From Bradyrhizobium oligotrophicum S58 (GTDB lineage Bacteria; Pseudomonadota; Alphaproteobacteria; Rhizobiales; Xanthobacteraceae), in the NCBI RefSeq assembly GCF_000344805.1, contig NC_020453.1, positions 4,187,001 through 4,251,000 on the forward strand: a stretch of DNA of 64,000 bases. The letters run 5' to 3'. Shown one piece after another: positions 37,644-46,636 of the stretch (position 1 is the first letter of the stretch; each line of letters begins with the position of its first letter). The notes below the pieces were generated by a model. It was not told the origin of the DNA and made no database searches. It saw only the letters and a list, made by a program, of their open reading frames with translations. A program made the position numbers and the translations under genes.

Positions 37644-38966
37644 ATGAACGTAGCTTTGGTCAAGAACGACACCGGCATAGCAGCGAGCAGCGTGTTTTCC
37701 GCCGCCGCCGGCCGGCTGCCTGGCACCGGCAAGGTGGCGGATATCCGGCGCGAGGCCTTCGCGGCCTTCGAGCGCACCGGGCTGCCGCACCGGCGCATCG
37801 AGGAATGGAAATACACCGATCTGCGCGCGCTCGTGCGCGAGGTGCTGCCGCTCGCAGGCCTGCCCGATGCGGCAGCCTTGTCGCGCGCCAGGGCTGCGGT
37901 CGCATCGGTCGCGATCGAGGGCGCGACGAAGCTGGTTCTGATCGACGGTGTGGTCGCCGCTGATCTGTCGGATCTCTCGGCGCTTCCGGCCGGTGTCACG
38001 GTGCGAACCCTGCGCGCGGTGCTGGACGACCAGTCCAATGATGCGCGTGGCGACCTGCTGCTGACCAAGGCTTCCGATCCGATGCTGTCGCTCAATGCGG
38101 CGCTCGCAACGGATGGTGTCGTCATCACCGTGGCTGATGGCGCGCAGCTGTCGGCCCCGCTGCAGCTCATCCACGTGGCGACGGCCGCAAAGTCTGCGCG
38201 CTATAGCCGCTCGCACCTCCGGGTCGGGCAGGGCGCTCGCGCGACCCTGGTCGAGAACTCGATCGCGGTCGATGGCGCTGCGGCCTACCAGGCCAATGAT
38301 GCCGCGGTGATCTCCGTCGGCGACGATGCTGCGCTTTCCCACGTTCGCCTGATGCGCGACGCCACCGATGCGTTGAACGTTTCGTCCGAGCTGGTCACCG
38401 TCGGCGCCCGCTCGAAGCTCAGCCTGTTCAACATGACCAGCGGCGGCGCGGTGAGCCGGCTGCAGGTGTTCTTCACGATGGCTGGCGAAGGCAGCGAGCT
38501 GATCGTCAACGGCGTCAACCTGCTGCGCGACAAGCAGCACGGCGACCTGACGCTGGTGGTCGACCACGCGGTGCCCGGCTGCACCAGCCGCGAAAACTTC
38601 CGCGCGGTGCTCGACGATCGCGCGCATTCCGTGTTCCAGGGCCGCATCATCGTCCGCCCCCACGCACAGAAGACCGACGGCAAGATGATGACGCGGGCGC
38701 TGCTGCTGTCCGACGAGGCCGAATCCGACAGCAAGCCAGAGCTCGAGATCTTCGCCGACGACGTCTCCTGCGGCCATGGCGCGACCGCGGGCGCGCTCGA
38801 CGACAGCCTGCTGTTCTATCTGCAGGCGCGCGGTCTGCCCGAGAAGCAGGCCCAGGCGCTGCTGGTCCAGGCCTTCGTCGGCGAGGCCATCGAAGCGATC
38901 GAGGACGACGGTTTGCGCGAGCGCGTCATCGCTTCCGCCCAGGACTGGCTGGAGACGCGCGCATGA
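37644..38966 (+). CDS. sufD: Fe-S cluster assembly protein SufD
   Basis: 440 residues. Partner of SufB and SufC. An N-terminal helical region with RRIEEWKYTDLR is followed by the beta-helix core. The C-terminal motifs DEAESDSKPELEIFADDVSCGHGATAG and LFYLQARGLPEKQA (the latter shared with SufB) are clear. It overlaps sufS by 4 bp (ATGA), implying translational coupling. Confidence 0.96.
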   Translation: MNVALVKNDTGIAASSVFSAAAGRLPGTGKVADIRREAFAAFERTGLPHRRIEEWKYTDLRALVREVLPLAGLPDAAALSRARAAVASVAIEGATKLVLIDGVVAADLSDLSALPAGVTVRTLRAVLDDQSNDARGDLLLTKASDPMLSLNAALATDGVVITVADGAQLSAPLQLIHVATAAKSARYSRSHLRVGQGARATLVENSIAVDGAAAYQANDAAVISVGDDAALSHVRLMRDATDALNVSSELVTVGARSKLSLFNMTSGGAVSRLQVFFTMAGEGSELIVNGVNLLRDKQHGDLTLVVDHAVPGCTSRENFRAVLDDRAHSVFQGRIIVRPHAQKTDGKMMTRALLLSDEAESDSKPELEIFADDVSCGHGATAGALDDSLLFYLQARGLPEKQAQALLVQAFVGEAIEAIEDDGLRERVIASAQDWLETRA

Positions 38967-40210
38967 GCACGCATCCGGCGGTCACCAACGGTTCCTACGA
39001 CGTCGCCCGGATCCGAGAGGATTTTCCGGCGCTGGCGCTGCAGGTTTATGGCAAGCCGCTCGTCTATCTCGACAATGCCGCTTCAGCGCAGAAGCCGCGC
39101 GCGGTGCTCGACCGCATGACGCAAGCCTATACGAGCGAATACGCCAACGTGCATCGCGGCCTGCACTATCTCGCCAATGCCGCGACCGAAGCCTACGAGG
39201 GCGGCCGCGAGCGCGTGACGCGCTTCCTCAATGCGCGGCGTAGCGAGGAGATCATCTTCACCCGCAATGCCACCGAGGCGATCAACCTCGTGGCGTCGTC
39301 GTGGGGCGGGCCGAACATCGGCGAGGGCGACGAGATCGTGCTCTCGATCATGGAGCACCATTCCAACATCGTGCCCTGGCATTTCCTGCGCGAGCGCCAG
39401 GGTGCGGTGATCAAGTGGGCTCCGGTCGACGACGATGGCAACTTCCTGATCGACGAATTCGAGAAACTGCTGACACCGAAGACCAAGCTGGTCGCGATCA
39501 CGCAGATGTCGAACATGCTCGGCACCCTCGTGCCGGTGAAGGAGGTCGTCCGGATCGCGCATGCGCGCGGAATTCCGGTGCTGGTCGACGGCAGCCAGGC
39601 CGCCGTGCATCTCGCCATCGACGTCCAGGACATCGATTGCGACTTCTACGTCTTCACCGGCCACAAGCTGTACGGGCCGACCGGGATCGGCGTGCTCTAC
39701 GCCAAATACGACCATCTGGTCGCCATGCGCCCGTACAATGGCGGCGGCGAGATGATCCGCGAGGTCGCGCGCGACTGGGTCACCTATGGCAATCCGCCGC
39801 ACAAGTTCGAAGCGGGCACGCCGATGATCGTGGAATCGGTCGGGCTGGGGGCTGCGATCGACTACGTCAATTCCATCGGCAAGGAGCGCATCGCCGCGCA
39901 CGAGCACGATCTGGTCACCTATGCGCAAGAGCGGCTGCGCGAGATCAATTCGCTACGGCTGATCGGCACGGCCAAGGGCAAGGGTCCTGTGATCTCGTTC
40001 GAGATGAAGGGCGCACATGCCCACGACATCGCGACCGTGATCGATCGCCAGGGCGTCGCGGTACGGGCAGGCACGCATTGCGTGATGCCGCTTTTGGAGA
40101 GATTCAACGTCACGGCGACCTGCCGTGCCTCGTTTGGCATGTACAATACGAGGGAAGAAGTCGATCAGCTGGCACAGGCATTGATCAAGGCGCGGGATTT
40201 GTTTGCATGA
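38963..40210 (+). CDS. sufS: SufS-type cysteine desulfurase
   Basis: 415 residues, group II desulfurase. Motifs: YLDNAASAQKPRAVLD, EHHSNIVPW, DGSQAAVH, PLP lysine in FTGHKLYGPTGIGVLY and catalytic Cys in VAVRAGTHCVMPLLERF. It supplies sulfur to SufBCD. No sufE or sufU partner gene is in this cluster, so the sulfur acceptor must be encoded elsewhere. It overlaps both neighbours by 4 bp. Confidence 0.96.
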   Translation: MSTHPAVTNGSYDVARIREDFPALALQVYGKPLVYLDNAASAQKPRAVLDRMTQAYTSEYANVHRGLHYLANAATEAYEGGRERVTRFLNARRSEEIIFTRNATEAINLVASSWGGPNIGEGDEIVLSIMEHHSNIVPWHFLRERQGAVIKWAPVDDDGNFLIDEFEKLLTPKTKLVAITQMSNMLGTLVPVKEVVRIAHARGIPVLVDGSQAAVHLAIDVQDIDCDFYVFTGHKLYGPTGIGVLYAKYDHLVAMRPYNGGGEMIREVARDWVTYGNPPHKFEAGTPMIVESVGLGAAIDYVNSIGKERIAAHEHDLVTYAQERLREINSLRLIGTAKGKGPVISFEMKGAHAHDIATVIDRQGVAVRAGTHCVMPLLERFNVTATCRASFGMYNTREEVDQLAQALIKARDLFA

Positions 40211-40578
40211 CCGACACGGCCGACGTCAAAACTCAGACCATCGAAACGCTTTCGGCGCTGCCGCCGGAAGAGACAGAGCGGTTGTCGAGCGAGATCATCG
40301 CGGCGCTTAAGACGGTGTTCGATCCGGAGATCCCGGCCGACATCTACGAGCTCGGCCTGATCTACAAGGTCGACATCAAGGACGATCGCAGCGTCGACGT
40401 GCTGATGACGCTGACGACGCCGAATTGCCCCGCCGCCGGCGAGCTGCCGACGATGGTGGAGAACGCGATCGCGAGCGTCCCGGGCGTCGGCATCGTCAAT
40501 GTCAGCATCGTCTGGGAGCCGCAATGGACGCCGGACCGGATGAGCGACGAGGCGCGCCTCGTCTTGAACATGTGGTGA
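40207..40578 (+). CDS. SufT-like DUF59 (MIP18 family) protein
   Basis: 123 residues from the ATG at 40207, overlapping sufS by 4 bp. DUF59 motifs: VFDPEIPADIYELGLIY, LTTPNCPAAGELP (conserved Cys) and VWEPQWTPDRMSDEAR. Proteins of this family help mature Fe-S proteins in bacteria (SufT) and eukaryotes (MIP18/CIA2). It has no N-terminal extension of the longer SufT proteins. Confidence 0.92.
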   Translation: MTDTADVKTQTIETLSALPPEETERLSSEIIAALKTVFDPEIPADIYELGLIYKVDIKDDRSVDVLMTLTTPNCPAAGELPTMVENAIASVPGVGIVNVSIVWEPQWTPDRMSDEARLVLNMW

Positions 40579-40636
40579 GACAAGTCGGCACGAAGTTTGA
40601 ACAGTGAGGCGGAACGACACCCGCCGGGATGACACC

Positions 40637-41038
40637 ATGACCAGCACGATGAATCCAGCAGCGCCCATCGCCAAGCCCAAGCCGCGGCCCCGTCCGCAGG
40701 TGATGCGGCTGACCGATGCGGCGGCCACGCGCATCCGCGAGCTGACTGATCGCGCCGGGTCCGAGATCATCGGACTGCGTGTCGGTGTCAAGAACGGCGG
40801 CTGCGCCGGGCAGTCCTACACGGTCGAATACGCGCATGATATCCGGCCGACCGACGAGATCGTCGAAGACAAGGGCGTCAAGATCCTGGTCGATCCCAAG
40901 GCAGTTCTGTTCCTGCTCGGCACCGAGATGGACTACCAGGCCGATAAGATGCAGGCTCAGTTCGTCTTCAACAATCCGAACCAGATCAGCGCCTGCGGCT
41001 GCGGCGAGTCGGTCCAGCTGAAGCCGGCCGAGGTCTGA
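40637..41038 (+). CDS. sufA: HesB/IscA-family Fe-S carrier
   Basis: 133 residues from the ATG at 40637 preceded by GGGATG. A GTG at 40604 is an alternative. A-type carrier fold with the three ligand cysteines in GGCAGQSY and ACGCGES. It passes clusters from SufBCD to apo-proteins. A Pro/Lys/Arg-rich N-terminus of about 25 residues precedes the domain. It is the last gene of the suf cluster. Confidence 0.93.
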   Translation: MTSTMNPAAPIAKPKPRPRPQVMRLTDAAATRIRELTDRAGSEIIGLRVGVKNGGCAGQSYTVEYAHDIRPTDEIVEDKGVKILVDPKAVLFLLGTEMDYQADKMQAQFVFNNPNQISACGCGESVQLKPAEV

Positions 41039-41156
41039 GGGCCGGTCTTGCGTCAGGACCGCTCCGGGACATTGTTGCATTCCGGACATTGACATACGGC
41101 GTCCTCCCGACCGACAAATTCCGCCAGGCAAATGTTGGGGGCGGGAGCGCGTCGCG

Positions 41157-41711
41157 ATGGATCGCGAATTCCTGATCGATCTGTTCGCCGGCTTCGGCCC
41201 GGTCACCATCCGGCGGATGTTCTCCGGCTTCGGCATCTCCGCCGACGGCATCAACTTCGCGCTGGCGCTGCGCAGCGGGCTCTATTTGCGTGCGGACGAA
41301 GCGAGCTTTGCCAGGTTCGAGGAGGCGGGATCCAAGCCGTTTTCCTATGAGACGCGGGCGCGGACGATGACCGTGCGCTCGTATTGGCAGGTGCCCGCGC
41401 ATCTGTTCGACGACACGGACGAGTTCGCCACGTGGGCGAAGGACGCGTTCGCGGCAGCCCAGAGGGCGGCCCTCAGCAAGCGCCCCAAGAAGCGGGCAGC
41501 GTCGCTTGGTGCGAACGAGCCGGCGCCGGCCCGAGGGAAGAGGCGTCCGGCAGCGGCTAAAAAGACGACGACGAAGACGGCCGATAAGTCGAAGTCGAAC
41601 AAGACACCAAAGTCGGCCAAGACGACCGGCAAGGCTGCTGCAGCCGCCCGAACCAGACGCGGCACGACGGCACCAAAGGCGTCGCGGACGCCGTCAAAGC
41701 GGCCGCGTTGA
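41157..41711 (+). CDS. TfoX N-terminal domain protein with lysine-rich tail
   Basis: 184 residues. Residues 1-105 match the TfoX_N domain (LIDLFAGFGPVTIRRMFSGFGIS, DEFATWAKDAF). Residues about 108-184 are a Lys/Ala/Thr-rich, histone H1-like tail (AAAKKTTTKTADKSK). TfoX/Sxy proteins regulate competence in gammaproteobacteria. In rhizobia the role is unknown, and the TfoX C-terminal domain is absent here. The basic tail suggests nucleic-acid contact. It converges on the diguanylate cyclase gene. Confidence 0.85.
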   Translation: MDREFLIDLFAGFGPVTIRRMFSGFGISADGINFALALRSGLYLRADEASFARFEEAGSKPFSYETRARTMTVRSYWQVPAHLFDDTDEFATWAKDAFAAAQRAALSKRPKKRAASLGANEPAPARGKRRPAAAKKTTTKTADKSKSNKTPKSAKTTGKAAAAARTRRGTTAPKASRTPSKRPR

Positions 41712-41742
41712 GGATGTGATCGTGGTTTGATGGGCTTTTGCG

Positions 41743-42810
41743 TCAGGCGACTTGGCCGCGCGTTGCTGCGGTGTATTCAGGGTCGCTCTCGCACACCACC
41801 TTGTTGCGGCCGCCCCGCTTGGCGGCATAGAGGCAGGCGTCGGCACGTTCGATCAGGGCATCGGTGTCGTCGCCGGCGCGGAGCATCGATACCCCGACTG
41901 ATATGGTCACGCGGCCGAGGATCTCACCGGTCGACTTCTTCTTCAGCTCCTTTGCGGTGATGGCACAACGGATCTGATCGGCAACGGTCAGCGCTTGCCG
42001 CAGCGAGGTATTCGGCAGCACGACGGCGAATTCCTCGCCGCCATAGCGCGCGGCGATGTCCTGGCCCTTGATCGCATGTTTCAGCGTCATTCCGACCAGG
42101 CGCAGCACCTGGTCTCCGGTGAGGTGACCGTAGGAATCGTTGAACGACTTGAAATGGTCGATATCGAACATCAGCAGCGACAGCGGCTGGTCGGTTGCGA
42201 GCCCGGTCTGCACCGTCGTCTCGATCATCCGGTCGAAATATTTGCGGTTGCCGAGCCCGGTGAGCGGATCGGTCAGGCTCTCGGCGCGGATCGCTTCCAG
42301 GCTGTGTTGCAGTCCGCTGATCTCGTCCTTGGACAGCGACAGGCGCTCTTCGAGAACGCGGTTGGTCTCGCGCATTTCCTTGGTCGAACGGGCGAGCGCC
42401 TCGATGATGTCGACGAGTTGCTCGCGGCTGTTGGCCGAGGCGAGCATCCGGTCGGCGCCGGCAAGGCTTGCATCGTAGCTCGCGGTCCGGCCGAGAGCGT
42501 CCGTGATCATGTTCATCAGGTCGTCGATCTCTCCGACGACGCGCGATCCGACCTTGTCGATGCGGTCCGAGGTCTTGAGATGCGTGAGATAGGATTCGTA
42601 GAGCTGGTCGAGGTCGGACTGGGACAGCCTGCCGTTGCGCGACAGCGTTCCGTTGATGATCTCGTTCAGTTGCGCGTTGTAGCCCGTCGCATAGACGTAC
42701 CAGATCTCGTAGTTGCGCGGATTGGCCGAGTGACGCAGCGTCTTGATCTGGCTGAGGGCTACCTCGGCGAAGGCTATGGTGCGTTCGTGTTCGTCAAGCA
42801 CATTGACCAC
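41743..42810 (-). CDS. Diguanylate cyclase (GGDEF)
   Basis: 355 residues from a GTG at 42810 preceded by GGGGAGA. An N-terminal helical region without a known sensor domain (about 1-135) and a coiled coil (about 140-175) precede the GGDEF domain (about 180-345) with active-site RYGGEEF. The inhibitory site five residues before it reads KGQD, not RxxD, so product inhibition is probably lost. It makes c-di-GMP in the cytosol and has no EAL domain. Confidence 0.93.
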   Translation of the reverse strand: MVNVLDEHERTIAFAEVALSQIKTLRHSANPRNYEIWYVYATGYNAQLNEIINGTLSRNGRLSQSDLDQLYESYLTHLKTSDRIDKVGSRVVGEIDDLMNMITDALGRTASYDASLAGADRMLASANSREQLVDIIEALARSTKEMRETNRVLEERLSLSKDEISGLQHSLEAIRAESLTDPLTGLGNRKYFDRMIETTVQTGLATDQPLSLLMFDIDHFKSFNDSYGHLTGDQVLRLVGMTLKHAIKGQDIAARYGGEEFAVVLPNTSLRQALTVADQIRCAITAKELKKKSTGEILGRVTISVGVSMLRAGDDTDALIERADACLYAAKRGGRNKVVCESDPEYTAATRGQVA

Positions 42811-43155
42811 AACAGGTTCTCCCCAATCGCCCGCGTCGCCGTCGTCACAGCAATGAAATAAACAATGCCGGCCAAGCTAAAGGACGTTTGTGAACCAGGG
42901 GTAAATACGGCCGTAGAGTCACGGATAAGCGTCAAGCCGCGCTGACACGACAGTCGTCATTCATATGTTCAATGAGCTACATAAGATTCGGTTCGGCAGT
43001 CGCCGGCAGCGCGCATGTGCCTTGTTAGGAGCAGCTCCCACGTGACGGCTCAGCGCCGTCGAAAACTTAACTTATGTGAGACGAGCGCAGCAGCGGATCT
43101 TCGACGGCGCGAAGTTCCGGGCGATCATGTGTGGATCAGCCCGGAATCTCGATCC
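42811..43155. other. Intergenic region between diguanylate cyclase and helicase genes
   Basis: About 345 bp. The first part should hold the diguanylate cyclase promoter. A short hairpin GACGGC-TCAGC-GCCGTC lies near 43043-43059 with no T-run on the helicase side. No gene or RNA recognised. Confidence 0.4.
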
Positions 43156-44643
43156 TCAGGGAAGTGGCGCGCGCACGGGACGGAGCAGGAAAGCCGGAAG
43201 ATGCGAATGATCGGCGGGCTCGTTGTCATGGTCGCGCCGCGGCCGCCGCGATTCATTGCGTGGCTGGTCGCTACGCGGCTGCTCGTTGCGCGGCTGTTCC
43301 TTGCGGGCGCTCGGCGCAGCGGGCCGAGGAGACGTCGCCTGTGCGGCGCGCGGCGCTGCTGCGGCCGTTCGCGGCTCGCGCTCGCGCGGTGCTGTATCAC
43401 GATCACGCTCACGCGGTGCCGCGTCGCGCTCCCGGGCCTTGCCGCGGCTGCCGCGGCGGGCAGCGTCACGCGGACGGCGCTCGCGGGTGTCTTCATCGCG
43501 CGACGTCTCTTGCACCTCGTAGTCGCCTTCGATCGTCGGAATGCCCTGTCCGATCAGCTTCTCGATCGCGACCATCGACTTCTGGTCGGCCGGACACACG
43601 ATCGAGATTGCAGTTCCGGTACGGCCGGCGCGGCCGGTACGACCGATGCGATGAACGTAGTCGTCCGAATGATGCGGCACGTCGAAATTGAAGACGTGGC
43701 TGACTTCGGGAATGTCGAGGCCGCGTGCGGCGACGTCGGAGGCCACGAGCAGCGGCAGCTCGCCCTTGCGGAATTGATCGAGCGCGGCGGTGCGGGCCGA
43801 CTGGTCCATGTCGCCGTGCAGCGCGCCGACGCTGAAGCCATGCTTCTGCAGCGACTTGTGAACGATGGCGACGTCGCGCTTGCGATTGCAGAAGATGATT
43901 GCGTTGTTGAGATCCTTGGCGTCCCGCAACAGCCTGCGCAGCACCTCGCGCTTCTGATGCGCCTCGCGTCCCGACGGCACCTGCATCTGGGTCACGGTGA
44001 CGGCTGTCGTGGCCGGCTTGGATACTTCGACCTTCTGCGGATTGTGCAGGAAGGCTTCGGTGATGCGCCGGATTTCGGGCGGCATGGTTGCGGTGAAGAA
44101 CAGGGTCTGGCGGGTGAAGGGGACCAGCTTGCAGATGCGCTCGATGTCGGGGATGAAGCCCATGTCGAGCATGCGGTCGGCTTCGTCGATGACCAGCAGC
44201 TCCACGCCGGTGAGCAGCAATCCGCCGCGTTCCGTATGATCGAGCAGCCGGCCTGGCGTGGCGATCAGCACGTCGACCCCGCGGGTCAGCTTGGCGTCCT
44301 GGTCGCCGAAGGAGACGCCGCCGATCAGCAGGGCGACGTTGAGCTTCTGGCCAGCGCCGTAGCGATCGAAATTCTCTTTGACCTGGGCCGCCAGCTCACG
44401 CGTCGGCTCCAGGATCAGGGTGCGCGGCATTCGTGCGCGGGCGCGGCCCTTTTCGAGGATGGTGAGCATCGGCAGGACGAAGGCGGCGGTCTTGCCGGTG
44501 CCGGTCTGGGCGATGCCGAGCACGTCGCGGCGCGCCAGCACGTGAGGAATCGCCTGTTCCTGAATGGGGGTCGGGATGGTGTAACCAGTGGCCGCAACTG
44601 CAGCCAACACCTTGTCGGACAAGCCGAGATTGGAAAAAGACAT
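43156..44643 (-). CDS. DEAD-box RNA helicase (RhlE-like)
   Basis: 495 residues. Q motif TGYTIPTPIQEQAIP, motif I AQTGTGKT, motif II VIDEADRMLDMG, motif III FFTATMP, motif VI HRIGRTGRAG. Residues about 370-470 form an Arg/Asp/Glu/Pro-rich tail typical of RhlE/CsdA-type helicases that unwind structured RNA in ribosome assembly or cold adaptation. The end (LPAFLLRPV) is a common terminal motif in rhizobial homologues. A long 5' region (over 450 bp) lies upstream, as is usual for cold-regulated helicases. Confidence 0.94.
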   Translation of the reverse strand: MSFSNLGLSDKVLAAVAATGYTIPTPIQEQAIPHVLARRDVLGIAQTGTGKTAAFVLPMLTILEKGRARARMPRTLILEPTRELAAQVKENFDRYGAGQKLNVALLIGGVSFGDQDAKLTRGVDVLIATPGRLLDHTERGGLLLTGVELLVIDEADRMLDMGFIPDIERICKLVPFTRQTLFFTATMPPEIRRITEAFLHNPQKVEVSKPATTAVTVTQMQVPSGREAHQKREVLRRLLRDAKDLNNAIIFCNRKRDVAIVHKSLQKHGFSVGALHGDMDQSARTAALDQFRKGELPLLVASDVAARGLDIPEVSHVFNFDVPHHSDDYVHRIGRTGRAGRTGTAISIVCPADQKSMVAIEKLIGQGIPTIEGDYEVQETSRDEDTRERRPRDAARRGSRGKARERDAAPRERDRDTAPREREPRTAAAAPRAAQATSPRPAAPSARKEQPRNEQPRSDQPRNESRRPRRDHDNEPADHSHLPAFLLRPVRAPLP

Positions 44644-45142
44644 CGAGCCTCTATGTCACGCGCCGAAAGGCGACGGGGCCTCTATTCGACGCCGCCGTTA
44701 GGAATCGAGGGTAAAAGGCTGTGGTCGCGCTCAACCCCGAAACGGCGTGCTCTAAGGAAGCTGGGGGTTTCTGACTAACGCTGACCCGCGGTCAATCTCT
44801 CAGGAATCGGATGCTATCCGGCCGCGCTGCTGCGGAAGATAGGGGCGAATCCCGCAAAGTCAATGGAAGAGGGGGACGAAGTACCGAAAAAGCTTAATGT
44901 TTTTGCATTATTTGCAGGCAACCTGTCGTCGAGCTGTCGTATTCGGGTGCTCCGAAGGTCTCCGCGACTGCTCGCGGAAAGCGGTCCGGTCGAATTGTCG
45001 TCGGAATTGCGGCGTGTGTTCGGCGTCAGCCGGCTTCTCGCCACAGGCTGACAGACCTCGTGCATGAACCGGCAGGACCGGGCCGTCGACTATCGATGGC
45101 GAAGGTCTCGCGTGACGAGGGCAGGGACGAAGGATGAGATCG
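44644..45142. other. Long intergenic region between divergent helicase and caspase-like genes
   Basis: About 500 bp containing promoters for both genes. No conserved RNA motif or gene was recognised. A locally AT-richer patch near 44888-44918 could be part of a promoter. Confidence 0.4.
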
Positions 45143-46627
45143 ATGCGAACGTGGTTGGCGTGCGGGCTGGTGATGCTGGCAATGACTTTGTCGCCGGCTG
45201 CGCATGCCGAGAAGCGCGTCGCGCTCGTCGTCGGCAACAATGACTACCGCTACGTCCCGAAGCTGCAGAAGGCCGTCAACGACGCGCGCACGATGGGCGA
45301 CACGCTGAAGCAGCTCGGCTTCAGCGTCATGGTCGCGGAGAATCTCAATCGCCAGCAGTTCAGCCAGACGCTGCTTGCCTTCGACAATGCGGTCGAGCCG
45401 GGCGACACCGCGTTCTTCTTCTATGCCGGCCACGGCTTCGAGATCGCGGGCCAGAATTTCCTGCTGCCGACCGACGTGCCGGCCGCGACGGAGGGGCAGG
45501 AGGAGCTGGTGCGCGACGCCTCGATTCTTGCCGACCGCGTCATCGAGCGGCTGCAGAACAAGAAGGCCCGCACCTCGATCCTGGTGTTCGATGCCTGCCG
45601 CAACAATCCGTTCGAGCGCTCCGGCACGCGCGCGGTGGCGGGCGCGGGCGGCCTCGCGCCAATGACGCAGCTGCCCGAAGGCGTGTTCTCGGTCTTCTCG
45701 GCGGGTCCGCGGCAGACCGCGCTGGACCGGCTGTCCAACGATGATGCCAATCCGAATTCCGTGTTCACGCGCACCTTTGCCAAGGAGCTGACGCAGCCCG
45801 GCGTCAATCTGGTGCAGGTCGCGCAGCGCACGCGGCGCGTCGTCAGCGAGCTGGCCGAGACCGTGCGTCACAAGCAGATTCCGGTCTATTTCGATCAGAT
45901 GGTGGACGACGTGTTTCTCAATGGCGCCAAGGCGCCCGTTGCCGCCGACAAGCCTGCCGAGCCGCAGCAGAAGCTCGCAGCCTTGCCCCCGGTCTCCGCC
46001 CCGCGCATTCCTCCGGCCAACGAGACCTTGAACGCGCCGATCGCGATGTTCTCGCGCCACAATGGCGGCTGGACCGTCACCTTCTCGATCGCCGATCCGA
46101 CGCTCGGCATCTCCTGGCGCATGGGCGACGCCGGCGACTATCGCGAGACCGGCTTCATGGATGTGCTCGATCCGCGGACGCGCAAGCGCATGCCCAATCC
46201 CTCGATCCAGCTGCCGGCGGACGCGCCGGCCGGCACCATCCAGGTTCGCTATGTCGACGCGGGTGGCGAGATGCAGGGGCCGTTTCCGATCCGATTCGAG
46301 CCGGAAGCTGCGCTGGTGCGTGACCAGCGCAAGATCCTCGACATGACCGCGACCAGCTGGCTGTCGTTCCGCGAGTTCAATGGCCTGCTGGTCTACTACA
46401 CGCATTTGATGTCGTATCGCTGTGCGATCCGCGAGGTGCGCATCGGCATCGACACCGCCGTTCCGGACAAGGTGCTGAACATGCCCTCCTGCGACATGAA
46501 GGACCCGATCGCGATCCCGTCGAACGCGACGCCCTATCTGAAGCTGCCGCCGTCGACGCAGTTCATCTCGGTCGAGCTGACCTATCGCGACGGCAGCGTC
46601 TCGGAGATCAAGAGCTTTCGGCGCTGA
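45143..46627 (+). CDS. Exported caspase-like peptidase (C14 p20 domain)
   Basis: 494 residues from the ATG at 45143, which has AAGGA eight bases upstream. The ATG at 45134 abuts that site. A signal peptide ends PAAHA. Residues about 24-245 are a caspase p20-like domain with His97 in FYAGHGFE and Cys152 in FDACRNNPF, so the catalytic dyad is intact. Residues about 300-494 are an unrecognised beta-rich domain. Bacterial homologues (orthocaspases) cleave after basic residues. The physiological role here is unknown. Confidence 0.88.
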   Translation: MRTWLACGLVMLAMTLSPAAHAEKRVALVVGNNDYRYVPKLQKAVNDARTMGDTLKQLGFSVMVAENLNRQQFSQTLLAFDNAVEPGDTAFFFYAGHGFEIAGQNFLLPTDVPAATEGQEELVRDASILADRVIERLQNKKARTSILVFDACRNNPFERSGTRAVAGAGGLAPMTQLPEGVFSVFSAGPRQTALDRLSNDDANPNSVFTRTFAKELTQPGVNLVQVAQRTRRVVSELAETVRHKQIPVYFDQMVDDVFLNGAKAPVAADKPAEPQQKLAALPPVSAPRIPPANETLNAPIAMFSRHNGGWTVTFSIADPTLGISWRMGDAGDYRETGFMDVLDPRTRKRMPNPSIQLPADAPAGTIQVRYVDAGGEMQGPFPIRFEPEAALVRDQRKILDMTATSWLSFREFNGLLVYYTHLMSYRCAIREVRIGIDTAVPDKVLNMPSCDMKDPIAIPSNATPYLKLPPSTQFISVELTYRDGSVSEIKSFRR

Positions 46628-46636
46628 CGTGCAGCA

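Noticed and set aside
43043..43059. Hairpin near 43043 as terminator of the helicase gene
   Set aside because: It is on the correct side but has no T-run on the minus strand and lies almost 100 bp from the stop codon.
43015..44778. Plus-strand 587-codon ORF opposite the DEAD-box helicase
   Set aside because: Shadow of a helicase whose seven motifs are intact. No ribosome site or domain.
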